Shown here: positions 42,471-55,694 of the stretch, one piece after another
Position numbering within the stretch: position 1 is the stretch's first letter
Layout: every line of letters starts with the position of its first letter
NCBI GenBank assembly: GCA_032622095.1
Contig: CP136061.1
Span: 36,027,797 to 36,091,796, forward strand
DNA length: 64,000 bases
Reading direction: 5' to 3'
Source of the DNA: Siphonodentalium dalli
Taxonomy: Eukaryota > Mollusca > Scaphopoda > Gadilida > Siphonodentaliidae
Translations under genes and position numbers: made by a program
Notes under the pieces: generated by a model
The model's input: only the letters and a program-made list of their open reading frames with translations
Database searches by the model: none
Told to the model about the DNA's origin: nothing

Positions 42471-42900
42471 TCTTATATCCCAACATAACTCATGGGAGAT
42501 TCTCTATATTTTTCTAGGATAGTGAACATTGTGTAACTATATATTTATGTATGTGTATTCATGTCATATGTTATATTATATACTATCAATGTAGTTCAGT
42601 TGTCATTGGAATGTTTATCGATAATATTTAATAAATTGTGTCGTATACATGTGTGTATTTAGCTTTCACCCATTCGCGAATAAGCCCGCGCATTCATTGC
42701 CTCTATACAATGTGTCACGATACGCATGTCAGTCCACATAGCTCACGTGTATGTCCGAATCGTCTATCCTGGACTCATAGATATGGCAAGAAACGTGGTC
42801 AAAAAAATTAGGGTATGCATTTTTGTTGCCAGCAACATGATACATACAGTTTTCAGAAAAGACAATACATGAACCACAACGTATACCTATAAATTGTGTA
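42471..42900. other. Non-coding sequence
   Basis: No supported gene. Confidence 0.4.
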
Positions 42901-42973
42901 TGGCAATGAAGGAGCGACTTGATATTTTTAAAGGCATCCATTGAATGATACATGCTGCATGGCAATATGGCTT

Positions 42974-43475
42974 TTAAAGGTACGGTTGGCCTTGGCGGTG
43001 GATATCCACTGAAAATATTTCCACCCGTCAAAAACCGCCACAAACAGAAAGAACATCAAAATGTAGACAGACTTTGTCCGTATACAAATAAGAAATATCG
43101 CATAAACAGTATGTTATTGTCAAATGTTTGACCATTGTTATGTAAACAAAAGCATAAAAAGTTACTTTTCTGGTGTTTGTTTATATTATGATGGTGAACA
43201 TAAAGAGCGTTCTTTGTTGGTGAATTCCTGATATGGAATTAATAAAGAGCGTTTATGCCATTTATGTGTGATTAGCCAGTAGCATTGTGCTGTCTTCTGT
43301 AACACAATCAGGCTCTTGCTTAGGTAAAATATAGTAGGTCTTTATGATAACATGCTGTTTACGTGATGGTCATGGTATATATGAACGAAACTGTATGCGT
43401 TTTAATGTTTTTCTGTTTACAGTGATTGGAACAAATATGAATATTTTCGACAACTAAGGCCTCACGTGCCTTTAA
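42974..43475. mobile_element. TTAA-flanked MITE, ~494 bp, inserted in a satellite monomer
   Basis: TTAA at 42974-42977 and 43472-43475; termini AGGTACGGTTGGCCTTGG and the inverse of AGGCACGTGAGGCCTTAG. It is the inverted-orientation relative of 32988-33489. The flanks belong to the 127-bp tandem repeat that continues after 43476. Confidence 0.78.
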
Positions 43476-44105
43476 TTCTGAGAAAATATTGTTGCTTTGT
43501 AGCCCCGAAACGTGGTTACAGTGGCAACAAACCGGCGACTTGATGTTTTAAAAGGCATCTATTCAATGGTGCATGCAACATGGCTATATGGAATTCAGTT
43601 CTAAGAAAACATTGTTCAAAATTGCTTTGTAGCCCTGAAACGTGGTTACAGTGGCAACAAACGAGCGACTTGGTTTTTTAAAATTGCATCTTTTCAATGA
43701 TACATGCTACATGGCTATATGGAATTCAGTTCTGAGAAAACATTGTTAAAAATTGCTGTAGCTCTGAAACGTGGTTACTGTGGCAACAAACGAGCGACTT
43801 GATTTTTTAAAAGGCATCTTTTCAATGATACATGCTACATGACTATATGGAATTCAGTTCTGAGAAAACATTGTTAAAAATTGCTTTGTAGCTCTGAAAC
43901 GTGGTTACAGTGGCAACAAACGAGCGACTTGATTTTTAAAAAGGCATCTTTTCAATGGTACATGCTACATGGCTATATGGAATTCAGTTCTGAGAAAACA
44001 TTGTTAAAAATTGCTTTGTAGCTCTGAAACGTGGTTACAGTGGCAACCAACGAGCGACTTGATTTATTAAGATGCATCTTTTCAATGAGATATGCAACAT
44101 GGCTA
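43476..44105. repeat. ~127-bp tandem repeat, 5 copies
   Basis: The unit contains 'gaaacgtggttacagtggca', 'gagcgacttga' and 'ggctatatggaattcag'; copies start near 43480, 43605, 43733, 43860 and 43988. Another part-copy precedes the MITE at 42900-42973. Confidence 0.9.
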
Positions 44106-45790
44106 TATGGAATTCAGATATGAGAAAACATTTAGGGTCTTGGAGTACATTATATATTGTTTATACTTTAATGTTCGAGTTTGTAAACAGAAACTTATAT
44201 ATTATTACATTCTTTAGCAGACTTTCAACGGCCGTTGTGTTAATTAAGCCTATTGACATTGAGGTATGTGTGCCTTATATCAGAACATGGCGCATCTTAA
44301 CCTTAGGGGGAGGGTTGATTTTTCTGCCTCTGATAAAAAATAGTGCGGCCTGCAGCGATAAGTTATATATCAAAATATAGCCAATTGGCAGTAGTTTCCC
44401 CATGTATAAAACAATGCGGCATACCCGTCTTAGGGTGGATACACACATGCATGTAATGTCTGTATGTAAAATACATGTATTTTACATGGCCACACCAATA
44501 ATTGACAAAATTAATCACCTGCGCGCGAGAGATCAATTTCACCAGTGAGTAGTTATAAGCCATTATCAAACAAACTGCCATCAAGAAATTTCAGGCCAGT
44601 CATAAACATGTCTTCTTTCATGGATGCCGAAACGAGTAATTCTTGTCTGATATATGTTGCTGTTTTTCACGAGTTATAATTCATTTCGAAAAGTGGATTA
44701 GAGCCGGTCGATTTTATACTTGATTTGTGTCTGTCATTTCTTGGAAACAGGGTCATCCAAAACAGAAATAAAATATGCAGAATTCTTTTATAGGATGATA
44801 CCGGCTTGTTGAGATTTCTCTGATAATTTGAGAGCGAGCTCATGTGATAACATTAATTCAATTGGGATTGCAAATATTCATTAGCGCCAACAAATAATGC
44901 AGGTACAGCCAGGTACAGCGTTGAAATTAAAAAGAGTGACACACCCCCCCCCCCCCCCATTTATATATATGTTTATCAAGCCAAAGGTTGAACAAGCTCC
45001 TACCTGTCACAAGCTTGAATTATAACATTTTCTACCATAATCCATGATTGGGGGAGGGGCTGGTTCTCGAAAGCATCCAATAACTAAGGGAGTTAATTGA
45101 ATGTATCAGCCGGGATTATCTGGGCAAGAATTACAATATAATGTTTTACTTAAATATTCCATAGTTGTAAATTTTGCGTATACATGTATAACTGTATAAC
45201 ACAAGAGATGAAAGGTGACGTAGTTGGGAACTCGTAGCTAGGCAACCCTTTCGCCGAATGAAGACAAACAGTAACACCATGCATTCAAATTTAAAGCTGT
45301 ATAATATGTTCATAATTATATGAATAGCATAAATTGCTGCATATTAGATTAATCACTCGTAGAAAACAGACACGACAGACATGACTTCGATATTTATAAA
45401 GCAGGGTGTCAGGACTCAGGGTGCTGCGTGCACACCCCCCCCCCCCGTCGAGGAAATATGCAATGGTGAATTCGGTAGCTTCTGGGATAATATAGCTCCC
45501 CGTGTATGTTGGTGGTCATAGCCCCCTGCGTTGTGGAAGAGGCCATCACTGGCATTAACATCAATAGAATACTGACAATGATTTAAACAGAACGTCAACC
45601 ATTTCAGTTATCGCGCGAATAATTATTTTAAGCGGCCTGACGACTTCGTCCCAGTCAACGGCTCTTCAGAGGTTCAGAGTTTAACTCACTGTGGTCAAAC
45701 ACAGTCGCAATGATTGGGTTGTCAGCGGACACATATTACACGGTGTGTATGATCCATGTAAAACTCCAAATCTATATCTATATTTGCGAA

Positions 45791-45848
<58 letters not shown>
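45791..45848. repeat. (CTGT)n microsatellite
   Basis: Uninterrupted tetranucleotide run of about 58 bp, followed by 'gttctatataaatgcac'. A short interrupted relative occurs at 47137-47165 before a similar flank. Confidence 0.95.
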
Positions 45849-45849
<1 letters not shown>

Positions 45850-47560
45850 GTTCTATATAAATGCACAGGGGACAATCTAGATGATGCCAAAGGGGTCTAC
45901 TAGGAGTAGCTTTTTACGAGAAAGATAATGGTCGGGGTTAGAATTTTCTAAAGTGACGCCGTTGTTGTCAGGGGCAGAAAAGGGGAAGGGCAGAAAAAAA
46001 ATTTGTCGCCGATTGCCACCAAACTTATATATAATTATCCCCATAATATGAGGAATCTAATGGCGTGGTTTAAATATGACAAAAGTCGCGCCGTTCGCGT
46101 CAGGGGTGCCCGGAAGGGGGGGGGGTAGATTTTGTTTATGTCGCCGATTGCCACGAAACTTACATATATTCATCCCCATGGTATGAAGAATCCAACGGTG
46201 AGGTTTAAATATGTCAAAAGTGGCGTCGTTTGAGTCAGGGATGAACGGAAGGGAAGAGGGGCACCAAAATTGATAATACTAATTTTAGCGCCGATTTCCA
46301 CCAAATTGATATATATTCTTCTTCATGATACAAGGAATCTAATTGTACGATTTAACAACGCCAAATTGTTGTTTTTGGATGAGAGATCGGGAGGGGGTGG
46401 GCACTAAATTTGATAATGAGTCGCCGATTGCCACCACACTTATACAAAATCATCCCCATGGTATGAGGAGTCTAATGGTGTGGCTTTTATCTGTCAAATG
46501 TGGCCTCATTCGAGTCAGGGACAGGGGCACCAATTTCCACCAAATTGATACACGTTCTTATCCATGATACGAGGAATCTAATCCTGAATTAAAGACGCCA
46601 TAGTGGTGCTGATTGGGTGAGAGATGGAGAGGGGAGGGATTGGCACCAAATTTGATAAAAAAAAATTGTTTAGTCACCGATTATCACCAAACTTATTAAC
46701 AATCATCTCCATGATATCAGGAGTGTAATCGTGTAGTTTAAGGATGTCACAAGTGGGGCCATTCGAGTCAGTGGTGTATAGAGATGAGAGGACACAAAAA
46801 ATTATATCTATATGTTTAGTGCCGATTTCCACCAGATTGATACATATTCTTCTCCGTGATACGAGGAATCTTATCGTGTGGTTTAGATACACCAAATTGG
46901 TGCCCTATGGGTGAGAGATATGGGGACCTTAAATTTGATACGAATTTGTATACTCGCCAATTTTCACCAATTTCATATATATGCATCTCTAATCTCTAAT
47001 GAGTCTTAGTGTGTGCAGCTTGAGTCCGAAATAGGGACGGGAGGGTAACCAAAACTTATACAAAATATTTTTAGTACCAATTACCATCAAATTCAGACAC
47101 GTTCTTCTCGAATGATACAAGAAATAAAATCGTGCTGTCTGTCTGTCTTTTTGTCTGTCTGTGTGCGTTCTATATATAACTTCACGCGGTACAATCGAGA
47201 TGGCACCAAGGCGTTCTAAGAGGGGTAACTTTTTACAAGGAAGATAATGATGCGGGTTAAAATTTTCTAAAATGACGCTGTTGGTGTCAGGGGAAGAAAG
47301 AGGGAGGTTGGCAAAATTAAAAAAATATGGTGAAATAGTTTTGTCGCTGATTTCCACCAAACGAATACATAATCACCTTCACAATATGGCGTTGTTCGAG
47401 TCAGCGTTGCATCAACAATTGATTTAATAAACCAAATTCCACCAATTTCATATACGTTTTTCTCTAATGATATACCATGAATTAAATTAAATTAAATTTG
47501 GTGTCGTTTGCGTCACGGATGGCGAGCGGATATGCACAATCATTGATAAGATTGCTATTC
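45849..47560. repeat. Degenerate ~150-bp tandem repeats with a dimeric pattern
   Basis: Recurring words are 'cgccgattgccaccaaactt', 'atcatccccatggtatgag' and 'cgagtcaggg', alternating with a second type ('gatttccaccaaattgatac', 'atgatacgaggaatctaat'). The A-B alternation gives a ~300-bp higher-order unit. The opening segment (45849-45985) recurs at 47160-47305, as if the array were duplicated. 44645-45790 and 47561-48600 show no gene I can support. Confidence 0.75.
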
Positions 47561-49093
47561 GTCGATATCCACATATAAGTTATATATAGTCACCAGGCCA
47601 TCTCCATATCATTTTAAGTAGTTGGGCGTTCACATTTCACAATCCCGACATGTGGTGACCCACATAAGTCACTTGAACAATTATATCTTCTTAACAGTCA
47701 TATTTATATGGAGATGATAATCAAGGCATTCACACAATGAGCTAGCAAAAATAGATAACTAGAAGAAGCATTAAACGTATATTTATCATTCTATTGAAGA
47801 GATACATATATTCGTGCAAACTGAGAGACATCGAACCGTCAGAGGATTGCATATATATAATAACAAAGTTTAGTCTGTTCCATTCAATACAGTTTCCACA
47901 AAAAGTTACAATTTGTCCATAGATATGGAAGGCCTGTTCAAAAATAGTGTCACAGTGTGCAGTCAAATATAGTTTCTTCTGATATAAAAGAAAATGCAGT
48001 TAGTAGCACAAGACTTTTCAGGATCCTACCAATACTGACATCTGACAAGGGTTTTAGAACAGACTCATCGACTGACATAAACAACTCAAAATCTCGCTCT
48101 GTGCATGGCACATGTAGCTGATATATTTGCGCAGCAACATTTCGTTTAAACTGAGAATATTTAGCCAATATATAGCACCATGAACAGAGGAGCACCTTGA
48201 AATTTCTTTGAAACATCTGTATCTTCGTGGATATATGATAGCCAGGTGTCCTCGAGATCTTAGTCCAACCCACTAGATTGATTGATACATCTCAGTATGT
48301 GAAACCCAGTTATCATCTTTTATCGAACTAATGTGTTTATGATGTTCATGTATCATATTATAACGTCTGATGTATACGCAATTGTAAATAAATAAATACT
48401 TCATTGTTGGTGGAACGGATTAATCGCGATAAACAGAATGACAATTGACAAGGTGAGCCACTACTTATATTCCATGACTGTAATAATCATGTTTTGTGAT
48501 GCTATTTGAATATGTTAACACTTTAAGCAAGAGCATTCACTATTCCCAACAAATATCCACAGCATACATTAACCTGGGCAACGCCGGGTAACCCTGCTAG
48601 TACACGATATTTACAGAGATTACATGCATGTGTGTATCCACCCTTAGGGTCTATTCTCATTGCACACGCGCGTGCGATTAATCGCAGCGTTATTTAAGGT
48701 CGAGCGGCTCTATATGTGTGTTCGATTGCATTCCTTCCTCCCACTGCTAACAGTTCCCCCAATAGGGGTGGGGGTCTGACGAACATTCATACACAGGGCT
48801 AGGGTAGGTTGGAGGATGATAAAGTACTTTTGGTTGGGGGTGACCACATATATATATGCTGACACATTAACTTTAATTTTCCTCAGTTAGATTTACTCAG
48901 GTATAAGTTGAGTATAACGAGCCATGCCATCAAAATGACATAAGTTTTGAGGACACAATTTATATCTAGCTAATTATAATTAGAAATAGAGGGTTCAATT
49001 CCATGTAGTTGGGCATAAATATGCACATTTTATTCCAGCTTGAAACGTATATAACACTATATAGTACGATCACAACCCAGATTACAGGAGTTT

Positions 49094-49107
49094 TATGTAT
49101 AGCCTAT
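49094..49107. repeat. LINE target-site duplication (14 bp)
   Basis: 'tatgtatagcctat' here is repeated exactly at 52268-52281, bracketing the LINE at 49108-52267. Confidence 0.88.
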
Positions 49108-52100
49108 TTTTTACTTTAAACATATTTTATTGTAATATAATTCATTACAACGGGATTGGGGTACAAGTTTTAACAACTTACAATGTCCCCGCTCCCAGAT
49201 ACAATATATATATATATATGAATTTAACAAGATGACAGAGAAAATATACATGATGAGGTTGCAAATGTGGTCTACAAAAGAGAAGATAACTTGTGTAAAG
49301 AGTGTGTGATAGTCCGGTTCTGTGTTTGTATAATACTAGCGTTCTGTCCGTACTCTCTCTCTCTCTCTCCATGGAAATAGAAACTGAGAAATAGTGGCCT
49401 TTGTTTTGAAGGGTATTATGTGCTATATGTTTGCATTTGTTGCATTTGTTTGGTCCGTAGCTTTAATGTAGTCAGACAATTATTTATTCAGTATCAGTAT
49501 TGTCCGGTTCAAAACGCTTTGTTGCAGCTATATATGCCTGAACAATGCCCAAAGTAATTGCTTGTAATTGTTAATTTTAAAGTTGAGGTCGTCCAGTTTA
49601 CGGTATAGTTCTAACCTTTGTACATTATATAGGGGGCAATTTAGGAAAAAGTGCATATCACTTTCATATTCGTATCCACATTTACAGTTTGGGGTATCTG
49701 CTATATAATTTTCGAACATATCTAAGCGGAGATCACTGCAGGAGTTTCTTATCCTACAGTGGAAAATACTATATTTTCGGTTTCCTGATTCAAAATATTT
49801 AGGCGGCTTTCTGATGGGCTCTATCATATTTAGGTTATCCTTAAAATCTAGAAGATTTTCAGCATCCGTTATATATGTGGGTAGTTTGTTCCATGAAGTT
49901 GCAACGAATGGGAAGAATGATTGCTTAAAATGTTCAGTTCTACTATAATATGAATGGAATCTGCCTGGGTTTCGCATGTTATAGCTGGAGACTTGTACCG
50001 AGCGTGGTGGGAGTAGGCATGATAAATAATATGGAGTTTCGTTATTTATAATTTTGAACATAGTTTGTAATTGGTGCTTCTCTCTACGAATGTTCAGAGA
50101 AGGCCAGCCAGCTTCGCATAGGACCGCATTATTGGGAACTGAGCGCGTGAGCCCTGTAACTATTCTAGCGGCATTCGGTCAAGTTTATTTAGTAAATATG
50201 TCGGCGCGTTTTCCCAAATTACGTCCGCATAATCTAGGAGAGGCAAGATATAGGCCTTGTATATCTTATCGAGTGTTCTTCGATCTAGGTTGTACTTGTA
50301 TATTCTGAGTATCGATAGTCGCGGGACAACTTTTTTGACTATAGATTCAATTTGGATATTCCAATTTAAATTGCTTTGTATTTCGAGACCAAGGTGTTTA
50401 TGCGACTCAATTATGTCAATTCTCTTATTTTGGAAGGTTAAATCTAGAGGGACCTCTCGTGGGGTCAGGGAGAACAATATTGCCTTAGTTTTGGTTGGAT
50501 TAAAGTTTACAAGCCATTTGTTGGCCCAATCTGATATTTTATTAAGGTCTTGGTTTACACTTCTTTCTAGCAGCTTTATGTCATAGTGTTTGGACGTGAG
50601 ACATGTATCATCTGCATACATTCTTGTTTCGGAATTTAAATTATCTGGGAGATCATTTATATATACCAGGAAAAGGAAAGGTCCGAGTATAGATCCTTGG
50701 GGAACTCCGGCTGGAATGGGTTGGAAGTTGGAATATGAATTGTTTATTAAGACTCGTTGTTTTCGATTACTGAGGTAATCTTCCAGCCATTTCAATAACG
50801 GACCGGATATGCCGTATTGTTCTAGCTTATATATCAGTCCCCTATGCCAGACTCTTTCAAATGCCTTTGATATATCGCAAAAAACTGAACATGTGTATAA
50901 GTCATTATCGAGAGTCTGACAGAGGTTATGATATAGATCTGTTAATTGGAAGGTCGTGCTATGTCCGGGAATAAAACCAGATTGATGTTGGTACATTAGT
51001 TTGTTATCTTGGAACAATGACATAAGATGTTGGGTAATTATTTTTTCAAACACTTTGCCGAGGCTCGGAAGGAGGGAAATAGGACGGTAATTTATACAAT
51101 CGGCAGGATCATCTTTTTTAAATATGGGGATAACATTTGCTTTTTTCCAGTCTGATGGGAATTGGCCGAGCTCTACTGACTTTTTAAAAATAATTTCTAA
51201 TGGAACAACAATCGATTCAGCAGTAGCGTGAATCATTTTTGGGCTTATGCCATCAAATCCATGGGCTTTGTTAACTTTGAGTGATTTAATTGCAGTAATG
51301 ATCTTATCTCGGGTGAAAATAATATTGGATAGCGATTTGGAGCATCTGCGGAGAAGGATTGGAATTTCGTGACCACGATCATCGATATTTGAATTTAAAA
51401 TGAAGGCCTCGTTTAAACACTTCGCTTTCTCGCGATCATCTGTCACATAGGTTTTTCCATCAATGGTGACGTCTCCGTGTTGACTATATAATGGTGGGAT
51501 GCAAGTGGATTTCTTTTTGTTCAGCAAATAATTTATTGTTTGCCAAAAGTCGCGAGGGGATGGGGACTCATTTACTCGTTCTTCAAGTTTAGAGTGAAAT
51601 TGTGCTTTCGCGTATTTCTTCATGTTGTTTACTTTATTTCTGATATCTTTATAATTTCTCCATGAGACATCTGAATTTCGTTTTATGGCTATTTTTCTCA
51701 ATCTATCTCTGCGTCTGATCTCCCTTCTTATATCTGAGTTGAACCAAAACTTGTCATTTGTTCGCATCGTGACTGTTGATTTGGGGACTGTCTCTTCCAT
51801 TACTGAGATGAATAAATTACAGAATCGGGAGACAGCATGGTCTATATCTTCAACTGTATTTAATTCTTCTTGCCAGTTAATAGCATCTAACATACTGTTA
51901 GCCCTGGTATAATCTCCGTGTTTATATTTCCATATAGTTCTCTTAAATGATGTAGTTTCATATTTTTTGAATTTTAATATCGCATAAACACCATAATGAT
52001 CTGAGAAACCAAGATTTAGAGTGTCGGCATCGTACACTTGTAAGTTATTGCTCACGATTATGGCGTCCAGAAGTGTTTGGGATGTGGGCGTGACTCTTGT

Positions 52101-52267
52101 TGGTTTTTTAATTACATCCTTGAATGTATAATGACCAACTATTTCACTGAGTTTCGAATGCGGATTTAGCAGATTGGAGTTAAAATCACCGAGTAGAATT
52201 AAATTTTCAGTTATTTTCAAGGCATTGTCTATTGATTCTTCAAAGAGGTCCCAATAGTTTATGTTAC
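49108..52267 (-). mobile_element. Young 5'-truncated LINE (CR1/Jockey-like)
   Basis: Minus-strand insertion of 3,160 bp with a perfect 14-bp target duplication. It starts inside the endonuclease domain and ends with a short A-rich tail (aaagtaaaaaa on the minus strand). The ORF is nearly intact, so the copy is recent compared with the other LINEs in the window. Confidence 0.85.
49528..52260 (-). pseudogene. LINE ORF2: endonuclease C-terminal part plus reverse transcriptase (one frame change)
   Basis: The endonuclease end is visible as 'ILLGDFNSNLLNP' and 'LGFSDHYGVYAI'. The RT contains 'INYRPISLLPSLGKVFEKII', 'FCDISKAFERVWHRGLIYKL', 'PAGVPQGSILGPFLFLVYIN' and the catalytic 'MYADDTCL', all expected motifs. 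The first frame closes at 50160. The C-terminal region (49528-50061 and upstream to about 50165) continues in another frame with 'CKCGYEYESDMHFFLNC', a Cys-Cys-His-Cys motif. The domain order and conserved YADD show a CR1/Jockey-clade LINE. It is 5'-truncated, so the frame is open from the truncation point rather than from a true ATG. Confidence 0.9.
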
Positions 52268-52281
52268 TATGTATAGCCTAT
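52268..52281. repeat. LINE target-site duplication (14 bp), second copy
   Basis: Exact match to 49094-49107. Confidence 0.88.
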
Positions 52282-53244
52282 AATTGTTATTATCACTCAA
52301 GATTATCAAAAGTGTACGATTCAAGTGGTTGAATTAGATCTTTCAAAATTTTCTTTATAGTTAGCTAGGTCTGACAAAATTCGTCTTTCTGAATAAAGCT
52401 CATTTAAAACAATTGTACTCAAACATATGGTATCCAGTAAAAATGTAAAAATTATGGGGAAAGAGGGGATGAGACCCCAATTTGTTGGAGGAAAAACAAA
52501 TAGATTTGCATGTAGGGAGGATGGTAGACCCATGGTTGGGAGGGATTTTTATGTTCAACCCTGTGTATGAACGTTTTCTTTTCTTCAGACCCCCCCTCCC
52601 CATCATCGAGTGCTCATTTGTATAGCCGCTGGCAACAATGACAACGCGGTACTATAATTGACGAACCACCATTCAAATAGAATAAGTGATGGGACTCAGA
52701 ATTCGACCTTAAGAGTCACAAACGCATCGTTTCAGGTCTCATTCTGTCGCCAGGACGCATGCTGTTCGCATGAGCGATTGATTTCAATTTGATCGTCATC
52801 GGCAGCTTATCATCAGTGATCGCACATGCTAAACGGCACATTACTATCAATCTATATAATCACAATCTTGGGTACAGTTTTGCGCGAGACTGACAGGTAA
52901 TACAATTCGATTAAATTCTACAAAATTCACCACTGATGCTAGCTATACGTTGGAAACTTCTTTCCAGGCCATTTCCTTTCCGTACTTCATTTATCATTTT
53001 ATCGCCCATCAGTTATGAGAATGACTGTACCCGGATAGTATATGTGACCGAGTGAACCATGCCATTCTCTGTAACGGCTATCTCGATGACGAGGTTGATT
53101 GCATAAGATGATTGGTCACGAATAGGACGTGGTTGTTTGAGGAAGGTAATTGATCACGATCGCTCTGCGTTATGTTAACACGCACCTTAAAAAAAACGCT
53201 GCGATTAATCGCACGCGCGTGTGAAATGAGAATAGACCCTAAGG

Positions 53245-53850
53245 ACTTTGCGTGAATCGTCTTATTTGTCTCACCCAAAATATTATTTGACGTCACATGA
53301 CGTCATGACTGCAATTCCGAGATTAAATGGTTACATGTATTACCCTACTCTGGTTATCGTCCCACTCTCAGGTATCGTGGAGAAGAATAATGTTTCAATT
53401 TGTGAAAATCTGGTTGGTCCTTCGTGTAAGAATACACGAAATCATATATCTTTCTCCATATATATTATCGACACAGATATGTTTATGTACATGGATGTAT
53501 ACATTTATATATACTCAGTCCAGTACACACCGACACCACCATGCGCTAGTATACATACCCGTTCGTACTCTGCCCGGTACATACCACATGCCCGTATATA
53601 TATAGACTGCATATTGAAGTAGAAGTCCAATTTTCAAGGCAATTGTTCAATTTGTGACTAAAGCATGAAACGTTGCACATATGTACATATTCACATACTA
53701 ATTGATATTAGATAAGGAGCCACGCTGAAATTTCCCTTTGACCCCTCTTTTAAGGATTTTTCCAAATTTAAAGAGCGTTTAGTGATTTTATGATTTATTA
53801 AATGTCGCAATTAATCTTACCATGAAATATGTGATTTAAATTTGCCATAT
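53245..53850. other. Non-coding sequence
   Basis: No gene supported; TA-rich with short simple stretches. Confidence 0.4.
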
Positions 53851-53859
53851 ACATTAAGT

Positions 53860-54410
53860 ATGATTCTGCAAGATATAATGACACACTTTTAGGGTAAAAT
53901 TGGAACTCCTGTCCAAGATGGCCGTCAAAATGCTAAGTGGAAATTTAGACTTTTTTTTAACTAATATCTTCTAGATCAGTTTCTGCTTTATGGATTTGTA
54001 ACTTTATTTTTTTGGTTTATTCATGTCAACTGATCATTGGAGCAATGGAATGTGCCATTCTTGGTGTCCTAACCCCTTCCAATTGCTCAAATATTTTATT
54101 TTACAGAACTCGGTATGAAATTTTACAAAACATCACCGTTATGATTCTAGACATATGTATTTTTGAGGGATCGGAAGGAGTTACGGTAGGACCCCAATAA
54201 TTGCATATTTAATTGCTCCAATGATCAGTTAATATACAAAATACAAAATAAAGTTGCATTACTCAACCAGTTCCAAACAGCATGAATTGATCTAGAAGAT
54301 ATTTGTGAAAAAATGTCATTTTCAACTTCCGGCGGCCATTTTGGCGGCCATCTTGGATGGTGAGTTTCAATTTTGGCTCAAAAAAGTGTCATTATGTCTT
54401 AGCTTCACGA
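53860..54410. repeat. Foldback (long inverted repeat) element
   Basis: The left arm (about 53860-54090) with 'tccaagatggccgtcaaaat' and 'ctgatcattggagcaat' is the inverse of the right arm (about 54165-54405) with 'attttggcggccatcttgga' and 'attgctccaatgatcagtt', moderately diverged. A related direct copy of the right arm lies at 59860-60110. Confidence 0.7.
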
Positions 54411-54589
54411 AAATATATACATTTGTATACATTTTACTATATTTTCCCGCTATAATTTTCATAAAACTGGCTCACTTATAGTTCTAGAAAATGGATCGGG
54501 TTGGGGGGGGGGGGGGGTAACAAGTCTCGTTCTTATCAGAAAACGACATGAATATATATTTCTTAAGTTGAACGTGTATCGATTTAGGG

Positions 54590-55040
54590 ATGTATTGGTT
54601 GTAATAGTGCAACGTTCCAGGGGTGTAAGCACATACACACACGTTGGACGAATGCAATCATGTAAATAAAAGTGATATTTTACGTTTTGGGGGGTGACCC
54701 GATGACCCCCTTCTTATCTTAAAACCCCAGGAAAAGTTGCTTCTTAAGTTGTGTTTTTATAATTAGTATATATCAAAGTACTTTGAGACCAAAAATTATG
54801 GATGTACGCGAAAGTGTAAAAAAAAAGTGAAAAATCACGTTTTGGGGTTCAGCATGGGACCCCCTTTCTTATCTGAAAAACCCAGGAAAATCCCTTTCTT
54901 AAGTTGTGTTTTCTTTATCAGTACACTTAGGAGTATCATCAAACCAAAATGCATCGATGTACGCGGAAGTGTAAATAGAAGTGATTTTTGGCACTTTTTG
55001 GGGTTCAGCGGCCCCTAAACCCCAGGAATGCGCAACTTAA
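54590..55040. repeat. ~135-150-bp tandem repeat, 3-4 copies
   Basis: Recurring 'cgttttggggttcagcatgg'-like words, 'cttatctgaaaa(c)cccagg', 'cttaagttgtgtttt' and 'atgtacgcg(g)aagtgtaaa'. A G run (54497-54518) precedes it. Confidence 0.75.
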
Positions 55041-55139
55041 GAAATCGGTTTTTCAGAATGTTCCATTATTGATACCAACTTTAGGGGGTCAAACCTTTTG
55101 TACGCAAAAGTGTAAATGGAACATATGCGGGCTCCCCAA

Positions 55140-55580
55140 CTATAAATAGGAACGAGTCATTTTAGGATCAATCGGCCAAAAACATGGCCGCCGGCAGCCA
55201 TATTGGATTTTACTCTTTGCACCACTAAATACTTTGACACACCCTACATACCACATCCCTGATCTGATCATCACCAAACTTCATATGGATCATCGGGGTG
55301 ACCTCTTGATGGGAACGAGTCATTTTGGGGTCATTCGGCAAAAAAATATGGCCACCAATGGCCATTTTGGATATTACTCTTTGTATGACTAAATATTTCT
55401 ACAAAATCCATTAGCATGGGTTATAGACCGATCTGTTTGTTTGATCTTCATGAATTTTTTGTCATGGATGTTGACATTGACATGTAGATGGGAACGAGTC
55501 ATTTTGGGGTCATTCGGCAAAAAAAAACATGGCCGCCGGTGGCCATTTTAGAATTTACTCTTTGCATCACTAAGCACATT
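55140..55580. repeat. ~170-bp tandem repeat, 3 copies
   Basis: Recurring 'gggaacgagtcattttgggg' followed by 'tcattcggcaaaaa', 'tggccgccgg', and 'atttactctttgcatcacta'. Confidence 0.82.
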
Positions 55581-55694
55581 TCCTAATTCCTCCATTTACT
55601 GTCAACCATTAAATTATTCCCCTACCTAAGTTGAGCTACAGTGTCATTGACACTTTCATATATTATGTGGCACGACCATTACCCAACAGAAGGG

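Larger units (their letters stand above)
44431..48644. mobile_element. Terminal-inverted-repeat-bounded element A
   Basis: Left end 'AGGGTGGATACACACATGCA', inverted at the right end (48610-48644). About 35 bp match. The interior holds the (CTGT)n microsatellite and degenerate repeats but no transposase. It could be a non-autonomous element or a coincidental inverted repeat pair. Confidence 0.4.
48643..53244. mobile_element. Terminal-inverted-repeat-bounded element B, carrying a nested LINE
   Basis: Left end 'TTAGGGTCTATTCTCATTGC' followed by 'ACACGCGCGTGCGATTAATC', inverted at 53185-53244. About 55 bp match with two or three differences. Without the LINE it would be about 1.4 kb. No transposase frame. 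It abuts element A at the shared TTAGGG. Confidence 0.5.

Noticed and set aside
47950-48273. 107-codon minus-strand frame
   Set aside because: No recognisable motif and no support from context; treated as chance.
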